Positions 55,922-64,000 of a stretch of DNA of 64,000 nucleotides are shown in pieces; the stretch's first letter is position 1, and each line of letters starts with the position of its first letter. Origin of the DNA: Lojkania enalia (taxonomy: Eukaryota > Ascomycota > Dothideomycetes > Pleosporales); contig ML986688.1 of the NCBI GenBank assembly GCA_010094045.1, forward strand, positions 71,411 to 135,410, in the 5' to 3' direction. A program made the translations under genes and the position numbers. The notes beneath the pieces are model-generated. The model was not told the DNA's origin and ran no database searches. It saw only the letters and a list, made by a program, of their open reading frames with translations.

Positions 55922-58231
55922 TCAACCCCATAGAGAACCCCTGCGTCCGGACCTATCGGCCCCAGTACGGGTGGGATACCCTTTATTGGCCCATAAATCG
56001 TGGCCTGATTCTCGCCGTCGACTGCCTATCGTGTTTTGTCTTCCAAGCGGGCGCACCTGTGCATGGTGAATATGCTCCATAGCTTCCTGCTGCTGGAGAG
56101 CTTGCTGATGCGCCATAGCCTCAACGGCTTTCATGGCGGCTGTTGTGGCGACATCCTCTAGATCACCGTTACCGTAAGGCAGAGCTTTCTGAGTGGCATA
56201 GTAATGAGATGCATCAGGTATTGCTTCACTGTATGTGTGAGATCGCGGGGGTGGGAAGCGAGGTTGGTCAGAAACATATTGATGGACTTGTGTACTGTGG
56301 CGTCGGGGCATGCAAGAAGGCTGTCTGATGACAGTAACAACAGACCCATCTCCGTCAACGAACATTTCCTCAGCTCCATGTACGGGTTCAGGATACTGAT
56401 TACAGCGGTGGCCATGATGATGATGATGATGATGGCTGCGGCTATGTGATTGACGAGGATAGTCATCGTAATGGTGGTCGTCATAGCGCCTTCTCGCTCG
56501 ATGGCTAGTTTCCTCTCCCATCTTAGAGAATACGCTTTCAGTTGAAGATACTACTGAAGAGGTATCTTCGTCATAAGTAGTAGTGCCGCTATGGCGGGAT
56601 GAAGATGTCGATGAGTTCCGGCTCATAATAGGGGCAGACGAGAATTTATTCAGCTTATTATATGGATCCCGTGGGATAGTTGACGGTGACAAGTCTCGAC
56701 TTGAATGCCTCTGGTCGCGATTAGGGATAATACGATCATAGTCATGGTGTCTATCTCTATCGTTGTCGCGAATGCCATCATACTTAGGAGCTCGTTCTGT
56801 GTACTTCTTCCGACTCTGATCATAACTGTGAGGCCGTCCGCTGCCGCGCTCTCGATCATGTTCATAGTCGCGTCCCCGAGATGGCTCAGGAGAATTTTTC
56901 AAATGGGCATGAATTTCCTGTAGTTTTGCTTGCTTTATTGAGCCTGATGATGATCTTGGCGAACTGTGGTTGCTGTGTTTTCCCATCGGGGGTCTGTCTA
57001 TGATGGATCCAGCTCGGCCACGCGAGAACTTCTCTCTATTACCTTGAAGTGGTGCACGATGGGTTGAGACCCTACTATGGCTTCTAGTCTTGTTATTTGC
57101 ATGGCTTGGCCCTTTTTGTCGTCCCGCAATCATATCATATCCGTCTTCATCAATAGAGATTGCACTGAATGAACCGCTGCCAGCACTGTGCAAGTCTGAC
57201 TCGGTATCTGATCCACTATCAGGCTCGGAGGGGAAATGTCCAGGGAGGTTTCGGGCCTTGGCCTTTTGCTTCATTAGTACGTGAGGAGGCAATACTTCGG
57301 GAGGGAATCGAGGCGGTTCGTGTCTCATACTAGGCTGATTCCTCGGCTCGGGGAATTGGTTTGGTAGAGGCATTTGCGCCATTGGAATTGGTGCACCTGG
57401 AGGGGGTGGTGGTGGTGGTGGAGGTGGTTTAGCCGCCACCCCCTGAGGCCCTCCCTGCGCTCCCATAGTTGGAGGTGGAGGTGGCGGCGGTGGCGGCGGC
57501 TGGCCCATTTGAGCTTGGATTTGGCCGCGTACCTGTTGTTGATTTAACTGTGGATTTTGTGCTTGGTTGATGCCATGATTCACGTTAGTTTTTGGAGCCT
57601 GCCCTTGGCCATGGTTCGGATTTCCCATACCACTAGATTTGTCCATGCGTAGAGGGTCAGGGAAGTCAAACTGGGTCTTGGAATTAACTTTCACACCAGC
57701 GCCAGGTAAAGGAGCGCGGGCCTCAGTCTTCAAGATAACTGTAATCTGTTTGAGCTGAGTATATTTTCTATTGATGGACTGCTTGTCCAGTTCGATTCCG
57801 GCAATCACCCATTCAAGCCTAGGGTTCTTCTTAGACAGGTCCACGTTTTGGTCAACAACAAGTTTGTCCAGTTTAGAGCGGGCATTATCAGATGGGATAT
57901 CCCGCATGATGCTATGAATATTCAGGCCTTCTTTATGGATTCTACTAAGCTCCTGCTCCAGACTTTCATATGAAAAGCGTGCTTGAACCGGCTCAACCTC
58001 TTCCCATGACTTCTTGTTACCCTTTCTAAGGGTCCAGTAGGAGAGTTTCGGGTCATATGGGTATGGAGCACTTTGGTTCCCTTTCTGCTGTGGTCCATTT
58101 ACTGAGGGATGTTGCCCTTGAGCTTGGTGAGCCTGACCTCCATTCTGCGGATGGAGAGGCGGCGGCGGCGGCGGCGGCTGACCTGGGCCGGGAAAGGAGG
58201 ATTGTTGGTAGGGATGAGAAGGCGCATTCAT
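55922..58231 (-). CDS. Pro-, His- and Ser-rich disordered protein, unknown function
   Basis: A single-exon ORF of 769 aa. Only residues about 55-170 look folded (KLSYWTLRKGNKKSWEEVEP, then LEWVIAGIELDKQSINRKY), with predicted helices. The rest is low-complexity: a Pro7 run near residue 20, runs of ten Pro near 245 and 270, an Arg/Asp/Tyr-rich stretch (DNDRDRHHDYDR) and a His7 run near 645. There is no signal peptide or membrane helix. Pro runs of this kind often bind profilin, SH3 or WW domains, but this is only a general property. The start ATG at 58231 follows an in-frame stop. The gene is likely lineage-restricted; a missed small 3' intron cannot be excluded. Confidence 0.75.
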   Translation of the reverse strand: MNAPSHPYQQSSFPGPGQPPPPPPPLHPQNGGQAHQAQGQHPSVNGPQQKGNQSAPYPYDPKLSYWTLRKGNKKSWEEVEPVQARFSYESLEQELSRIHKEGLNIHSIMRDIPSDNARSKLDKLVVDQNVDLSKKNPRLEWVIAGIELDKQSINRKYTQLKQITVILKTEARAPLPGAGVKVNSKTQFDFPDPLRMDKSSGMGNPNHGQGQAPKTNVNHGINQAQNPQLNQQQVRGQIQAQMGQPPPPPPPPPPTMGAQGGPQGVAAKPPPPPPPPPPGAPIPMAQMPLPNQFPEPRNQPSMRHEPPRFPPEVLPPHVLMKQKAKARNLPGHFPSEPDSGSDTESDLHSAGSGSFSAISIDEDGYDMIAGRQKGPSHANNKTRSHSRVSTHRAPLQGNREKFSRGRAGSIIDRPPMGKHSNHSSPRSSSGSIKQAKLQEIHAHLKNSPEPSRGRDYEHDRERGSGRPHSYDQSRKKYTERAPKYDGIRDNDRDRHHDYDRIIPNRDQRHSSRDLSPSTIPRDPYNKLNKFSSAPIMSRNSSTSSSRHSGTTTYDEDTSSVVSSTESVFSKMGEETSHRARRRYDDHHYDDYPRQSHSRSHHHHHHHGHRCNQYPEPVHGAEEMFVDGDGSVVTVIRQPSCMPRRHSTQVHQYVSDQPRFPPPRSHTYSEAIPDASHYYATQKALPYGNGDLEDVATTAAMKAVEAMAHQQALQQQEAMEHIHHAQVRPLGRQNTIGSRRRESGHDLWANKGYPTRTGADRSGRRGSLWG

Positions 58232-59272
58232 GATTTCTGGTGAGGGACTACTGGTGGGGTATAAGACGGTGCTAAAATAGTGGAGACCATGGGTTTTTGG
58301 AGGTGCAGTCGAGTGAGAGCCAGTGCCTCGACTTGCTTGCTGTGGTCAATGTGGCAAAGAGACTTGAAAACCGAGGCGAATGCGAGATCTCTTGCATGAA
58401 TATATAGTTACGACCCTATGTCTCACTACTGATAGTAGGTGCAGCCCTCCCGTCCTAGAGGCCATACAGAAGCAAGCGGCAGCACCACGAGCCTGGGATA
58501 TTACTGCTGCAAGCATCAAGCCTATCGATCAACGAGAGAAGCAAGGACCAAAGAGAAAGAGGCCTTATTGGACGATAAGTCGGGGCTTTGCACGCCTCGT
58601 ACAAGAATTGGGCGACATTCATTGACCGGAGGCAGCCACTAAACGCTATGCAGGATCAAGGCAACCCCATAGCCTTCTACTAGGAATTCGGGGTAAAAGA
58701 AACGAAAAGCGGCTCTGCACACACCGGACAGCCGTGACTCGATGATTGCCGGTCCATCATGCAGCCTGATTAGCATGTCTTTGGGTCAAGTCTTTCCGTA
58801 GCACAACGCCGAGCCATGACCTCGTCCGGTGTGGATGGTCACCATGATAAGCGGAGAATTTCTAACTATCATTTCGTGCATCGTTGGCCGTGCCGTGTAC
58901 ATTGTATTTGCATCCTAGGTGCAGAGGACGTTAACGCAAACTGCTGTTCTCTCCAGGCAAGTTGACACTAGAGGGCTGCTCTGGCCGGTAGTAGGCTCCA
59001 GCGCACATTCACCCTTGGCATAGCCCCCCACAGCACCCCCGGGCTGAAGGCGGGTAGACGGCTACTGCCCGCGACAGCTTTGCGAAAGCCGTCATGGATG
59101 GGAATCCTAACTCGGGCGATTTCACAGTCCGGCGCTCGTCCTGTTGCTTACCGCTGCCTCTCCGGATCCATGGCCCACCCATCATCTAAACTCCGCTCTG
59201 CACGCGCTTTTGTCGCGCAAGAATCCTTCCTCTTCTCGCGTTATGGCAGGTTGTACATTCCTATACTATTAA

Positions 59273-60104
59273 GACCATGTCCTGCGCTCTACTCGGACGA
59301 TTCACAACCCTCCACATGCACTGTTCTACCGCAATGTCGCCACGAGTGTTATCGAAGAGGTGCCAGCGGAGATGGAGGACTATCGACACGCACTTCTAGG
59401 GCCGTATTGGACTGCTGAAGGACCCAGATGCCTTTGCGGCTGCCGAGGACCGAATGACCGCGCCCCGCTGCAGTGATCTTTCGCTGCATCAGCTTTCTTT
59501 TTGGTTGAGACAGTGTCTGCAGCTGCATGGCGTCACCCCCGCCAATGCCTAACAATATTCGGTTGCTTGGTCGACCCCTCCACCAATGACCAAGGCTGCG
59601 AGTGTTGGTGATCCAAGATCGAAAACGAGCTTCTAAATTAGTTTCACCGGACCCTCGCGAACGAATGGCGATGGAACTTGAAATGGCGCGCCGAATGACA
59701 TATCCCCACCTCAGCCTTACGCACAGGGCGAAACATCGATTCGACAGAGTAGAAGCGAGTTGAACGGAAGAACAAATGCAATAGGCCAAGTTGTTTCATT
59801 ATTCTCTTTTTAGCAGTCTGATCCGACTGCTTATGTCAAAGTTTATAATGTTCATCCATGTAAATTCCACCGGACGGGTTGAGCCGTTCGTTTCCACCAC
59901 GATCACGAACGCCTTAGGCCGTTTGCGCTCACTACAGATCCATGTTCTCAGCTTGCCCCTCACCTTAGGCCCGAAGCATATCAAACAACTCGGGATGCTG
60001 CGCGATTCTCCCCTCACGCCCAAGTCTTACGCCCTCCTGATCAAGAACCCAGACCACGGACCGCCTCAAGCTTTCACAGCTATCTAAATGCCATTACGCC
60101 ATAA
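59273..60104 (+). pseudogene. Possible decayed gene, frame-hopping open runs
   Basis: Four coding-like open runs follow each other in shifting frames: 59273-59476 (TSVIEEVPAEMEDYRHALL), 59400-59552 (SLHQLSFWLRQCLQLHG), 59590-59763 (RERMAMELEMARRMTYPHL) and 59814-60104, the last broken by one TGA at 59880. No GT-AG pair neatly bridges the first three, so small insertions or deletions would be needed. Alternatively an intron 59860-59917 could skip the TGA and enter another frame. No protein family is recognised. In sequence of even base composition such runs can occur by chance, so confidence is low. Confidence 0.25.
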
Positions 60105-60682
60105 TGAATTTTTTCGGGTGTCGCGGATGCAACGACAATCAAGACGGAACCGCCTAAATACCATTGTGATACTATATTATTTATCATGGCCGCCTGCGGT
60201 CGGTTACACTACACAAGGAAATGTATCACTATTTCGCCACCCACTAGAATACCGTGGCAGTAAGGATCCCAATCAAGTATGGTTACTGTCGTCTATGACC
60301 CCGTTACAACTGCTGGGAACGCAGGGAAGAGAAAGGTTGTTGGGTTCAACCTTACCCTATCCCCACACTCCGCGATTATTGTGCCCGCGCTGCCTTGCGA
60401 ACCCGGGGTGATCCTTTTAGAGAGAAGCTTACAAAGGGGTTTGCACAATTAGCAGCTACCGGGATATACTACTAAAGGAACCTTATCTTCACTCTTCACT
60501 GATCATACTTTTTAATGCCCCAACAATCTCAAAGCCATGTCGAAGCAAAGAATCTGATAGGCCCATACTCCAGAAACGGAAATCCTCTCGCTCACCTACA
60601 CATCATCATACCGCTCCACCAAACTCCACAAATCGCAAATAGTTCCATTTCCAATAGCATGCAACGCACCCGCCCTCTACTA

Positions 60683-60758
60683 TATCTTACCGCAGCTGCC
60701 TAGACACTATGATGGATACGCCCTTTTACTGTATCTTACTGTAGCAGCCTAGACACTA
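60683..60758. repeat. Diverged direct repeat, 27 bp, period 49
   Basis: Copy 1 (60683-60709) and copy 2 (60732-60758) share 24 of 27 bases (TATCTTAC..., ending GCCTAGACACTA). Two of the three differences are C to T, as expected from old cytosine-to-thymine decay. Confidence 0.75.
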
Positions 60759-61474
60759 GTGAATTCTCCTATGAGCACAATTCCTTGCTGATCTGTGCCA
60801 CCCATAGCATCAAACATAGCCCACTTGTACCATCCACGTTCCAGCCATTATCATATGAAGAAGCAAACACAAGCTGCGCCTCAAACATTCAGCGCTACAA
60901 AGTTCTAGATACGGGCTCATAGCCACAAAACTCTGCTACTTTCTATCCCTGAGTAAATTGGGCCTTGTCAAGAGCCTGAAGCAGATAATCCCGAGTCTGC
61001 TACAAAGCCTCTGGTATCTCGAGCCTCGCAGCCGGCCGAGCATGGACAAACAAGATCCAAAGGATAAAAACATCTACGCCAACTGATAAATGAGCTCATT
61101 ACTTTTTGCTATCTACCCCGTTATAGATACTTTCTAGACCCAAACTAGCTGCTATAGTCTCGAAACTAAGCCGTGAAGATTTACGAAGTGCTACACGCTT
61201 CATCTTCATACTACACAACCACACCACACCAATCATCACGCTCTTACCAACCCATCCTGCCATCTGCCGCATTTCTCGCAACACCGCTTATCATTATACA
61301 AATTTATACTCCTCCACCAAACTTCAGGTCATAATGCTTAATCCCATGAATATCCAACCGATGCCCATCAATTACATACACCATGACGCGATGTCTCTGA
61401 CACCCTGATGTAAACAGCGAGTGCTAAATTAAACTCGTAACACAACCTTACTCCTTATCAACCCCTCTAACCAG

Positions 61475-61494
61475 AAAAAAAAAAAAAAAAAAAA
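61475..61494. repeat. Poly-A tract, 20 A
   Basis: An uninterrupted run of 20 A followed by an A/G-rich stretch up to about 61525. Confidence 0.95.
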
Positions 61495-62091
61495 GAAGCA
61501 AAAAAGAAAGAAAAGAAAAAAAGACATAATCATTCCTTCCTTCCGTATCCTCCAGAATCCATCTCCCCACAAACCATCCACATGCCCTACTTTCCTGACA
61601 GCAAAAGGGGCGCCAGCAAAACGATAATAAGTTCTCGTACTCGGAAAACGTTGTTATATTACGCTTTACTGAGGATACGTAGAGCACAGCGAGCTAGATC
61701 ACGTAGATATAGAATATACAAATACCATTCATCCACTTCTCCTCCAACACTCTACATGCTTGCAATCGCAGCATTCCACCCTATCCACAACTACCCCATC
61801 CATCAACTCCCCACCATAGATGGAAATGTCGCAAAGGCCCACCACGCACAGCATGAAGGCCATAGTCCTCATATACTATCACATAGAACATCACGAAGCC
61901 TCATGGATTAAACACCACATGACATATATATATACTTTCAGCATCATCCATTCCGATCATTTCCATCCCATTCCCACTATATACAATCGCCCCCGCCCCA
62001 AGCATTATCATTACCACAAACACCTCTCGTCCCCTCAAATAAAACCCCTATATCACACAACCCTACCACCACTACTACACTCGAGTAAAAG

Positions 62092-62119
62092 AAATAAAAA
62101 TAAAAATAAAAATAAAAAT
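62092..62119. repeat. AAAAAT short tandem repeat
   Basis: Four units of the 6-mer TAAAAA with a small leading variant. It lies in the A-rich 3' flank of LCB2. Confidence 0.85.
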
Positions 62120-62734
62120 TAGAGTAAGGTTAAAACCAATCATCTCGAAAGAATTCTAATAGCGAGGGTATGAATTAAAAAAAAAAAAAACCAGCCTTAT
62201 ACAAGCCCGCGCCGAAGGCTGCTGGGTGCACGCAGACAAGCAGGCAGCACCAAGAAAACTCCTAGCTAGACAATATGAAAGAATCTCAAACTCCACAAAA
62301 AATGCATTTCAGAAAACATTATCACGCCATGCCCTGAAAGCAGTTGTTGCTGCACCAAGAGGAGCGAGCGGACCGCACGTCCAAGAAGGCGCAAGGGCGT
62401 AGATAGTCGGAAGCGAGACGCAACAGTACAGGACGAGGAACCTGTAAGGCAAACACGTCCCCCGGGAAAAATAGAAATCGAGGGTTACAACTCACAACCT
62501 TGGTCCCTTTCCTGATCCCCCAAATTCCCGATTCCCAGAAATGTGGAAAACGAGATAACAAGGACAAGCGAGGTATTCATCTAACGCGCTCCCTCTCGCC
62601 CTTCGCCTCACTTCCGCCCATGTGGCGCCCTGCGCCCTCCCCTACACGACGCCTTATCACGTGCACGCCCAACAACACTCCCCCCCCCTGAGTTTGTAGG
62701 TGCAACTCAACTCCCGGAATCACCCAATGCGCTG

Positions 62735-64000
62735 TTACCTAAGCGGGACCTTAGCATCCTCAACCCCACGCTTAAGCACATCCTGCAACCTCCACCTAGG
62801 CTTACGCACGACCTGATGACCATCCTTCTGAGGCAGCATTTCCTCCGGCATCGCACCACCCGCAACGCCGGAGCTAAACTTGAGCTGTAGAACATCACCC
62901 ACCTCATCGCAGGCCTCGAGCATGCGGTCTAGGTCTTCTTTGGTGTGGGCCGCTGAGACGCAGAAGCGTGCTCGGGAGGAAAGCAGCGGTGTGGCAGGGT
63001 ATCCGACGACGACGACGGAGATTTTGCGTTTGAGCATTTCGTGGGAGAAGGCTGGCATTTTGGCGGGGTTGTAGAGCATAATAGGGATTATGGGGGAATC
63101 ATCGTGGCCGTAGACAATGAAGCCTAGTCGCTTCAGGCCTAGTCGAAGATATCTCGAGTTAAATGCCAGACGCTGTAGTCGCTCATCACCTTGGCTAGGG
63201 TTGAGGTCACCAGTGATGAGTCGGAGCGCGGATGCGATTTGCATGAGGACAGGCGGAGTGGGTGATTCTGCATAAAGCATGGCTGCGTTTTGTGTTCTGA
63301 GTTTGTCGATTATGGATTTATCGGCGGCAATATATCCTCCGTTGGCGCCGAATGATTTTGTGAGTGTTCCCATGAGGATATCGACTTCAGAGGGATCAAT
63401 GCCAAAGTAATCGCATACACCCCGGCCACGCGGGCCGAGAGCACCAACGGAATGAGCTTCGTCCACGAACAGGTGGAACTTATACTTCTTCTTGAGCTCA
63501 ACGAGTGCTGGTAGGTTGCACATAGTACCCTCCATTGAGTAAAGACCTTCAACTACGACCAGGATCTTCTTCCACGGGCGGTGCGTCCTTGGTTGGCCTT
63601 GAGAAATCACCTCGCGCAGTTTGTTTTCGAGGGATCGCATGTCATTGTGCTTGAACATCTCAATCATTGCGCCAGAAAGACGAGCCCCAAAGCGGATGGA
63701 GGAGTGATTCAGCTCGTCAGAGATCAGCAAGCAGCCCTTTCCTACTAATGTCGGAAATGCAGTAGCGTTTGTGACGAAGCCCATTGAGAAAACCATCGAC
63801 GCGGGCTTTCCAACGAACTTGGCGATTAGATCTTCGACTTCAACCGACAGCTCTGATGTTCCAGCATCTGACCGAGGGCTAGCCAAGGTGAGTCCGTACT
63901 TCCTAATAGCGACCTCGCTAGCATCGGCGCAAGGACCCTCGGACTGAGCGAATCCGAGGTAGTTGTATGAGCTCAAGTTCAACGTTTCAGTCTGAGTTCC
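62735..64000 (-). CDS. LCB2: Serine palmitoyltransferase subunit 2 (LCB2), 5' end cut by window
   Basis: LCB2 is the PLP-carrying subunit that condenses serine with palmitoyl-CoA, the first step of sphingolipid synthesis in the ER. The last 421 codons are present, open through the window edge; the 5' part lies beyond it, so no start is assigned. Visible motifs are LNLSSYNYLGFA, VFSMGFVTNA, LISDELNHSSIRFGARLSG, then VEGLYSMEGT and FVDEAHSVGALGPRGRGV. The PLP lysine is in GTLTKSFGANGGYIA. NSRYLRLGLKRLGFIVYG and VVVVGYPATPL complete the aminotransferase fold. The C-terminal tail (KPRWRLQDVLKRGVEDA) is family-typical. The N-terminal membrane helix expected in LCB2 would be in the missing part. 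All visible catalytic residues are present. Confidence 0.95.
   Translation of the reverse strand, partial: GTQTETLNLSSYNYLGFAQSEGPCADASEVAIRKYGLTLASPRSDAGTSELSVEVEDLIAKFVGKPASMVFSMGFVTNATAFPTLVGKGCLLISDELNHSSIRFGARLSGAMIEMFKHNDMRSLENKLREVISQGQPRTHRPWKKILVVVEGLYSMEGTMCNLPALVELKKKYKFHLFVDEAHSVGALGPRGRGVCDYFGIDPSEVDILMGTLTKSFGANGGYIAADKSIIDKLRTQNAAMLYAESPTPPVLMQIASALRLITGDLNPSQGDERLQRLAFNSRYLRLGLKRLGFIVYGHDDSPIIPIMLYNPAKMPAFSHEMLKRKISVVVVGYPATPLLSSRARFCVSAAHTKEDLDRMLEACDEVGDVLQLKFSSGVAGGAMPEEMLPQKDGHQVVRKPRWRLQDVLKRGVEDAKVPLR

Larger units (their letters stand above)
58232..62734. other. Long intergenic region with coding remnants and A tracts
   Basis: 4.5 kb between two minus-strand genes. It must hold the promoter of the disordered-protein gene and the LCB2 3' region. 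Frame-broken coding-like sequence occupies 59,273-60,104, and a diverged repeat is at 60,683-60,758. From about 61,000 it is A/C-rich with poly-A runs at 61475 and 62178 and an AAAAAT repeat. I see no intact gene. Confidence 0.45.

Overview
The window is nuclear DNA of a filamentous ascomycete (Pezizomycotina). The genes are split by short introns, mostly 49-135 nt, with GTRNGT donors, CTAAC/CTGAC-like branch sites and YAG acceptors. Single-copy fungal housekeeping genes lie on both strands, separated by 0.3-4.5 kb spacers rich in A/T homopolymers. A Leotiomycetes-like origin is a guess from the look of the unnamed proteins and is not proven. I see no operon, CRISPR array, intact transposon, tRNA or rRNA, and no biosynthetic cluster.

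Left part (1-24,961). A conserved UPF0643-like protein (-) is followed by the telomere protein POT1 (-), which shares a divergent promoter with importin alpha (+). Next, all on +, come a class II glutamine amidotransferase (DUG3/YafJ type), a GRE2-like short-chain reductase, the cohesin subunit SCC3, the urease accessory protein UreD, the mitochondrial inner-membrane dynamin MGM1 and cullin-4. Cullin-4 converges on an AIM6-like membrane phosphodiesterase (-).

Middle (26,451-51,280). A small basic nucleolar-type protein is followed by an unusually large (about 2,510 aa) B-block-binding TFIIIC subunit. After it lies a 3.7-kb AT-rich, gene-free stretch. Then come a 2EXR/F-box-like ORF that may be frameshifted, a lineage-type single-pass membrane protein, RRP46 (exosome, -) and PEX4 (peroxisomal E2, +) sharing a 262-bp promoter, a multi-pass membrane protein (-), and an ADGF-type adenosine deaminase (+).

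Right part (52,156-64,000). A secreted-type single-pass membrane protein with a Cys-rich ectodomain is followed by a long Pro/His-rich disordered protein (-). A 4.5-kb spacer holds coding-like but frame-broken remnants. The 3' two thirds of LCB2 (serine palmitoyltransferase subunit 2, -) runs off the window end.

The genes do not form one pathway. They cover chromosome upkeep (POT1, SCC3, CUL4), Pol III transcription and RNA decay (TFIIIC, RRP46), organelle biology (MGM1, AIM6, PEX4) and nitrogen, purine or lipid metabolism (UreD, amidotransferase, adenosine deaminase, LCB2). I found no clear new system. The most unusual points are the oversized TFIIIC subunit, the deaminase with a possible nuclear signal and no secretion signal, several hidden small spliced ORFs, and the frame-hopping remnant at 59.3-60.1 kb. 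Exon borders were read by eye from splice motifs and checked by reading-frame arithmetic.
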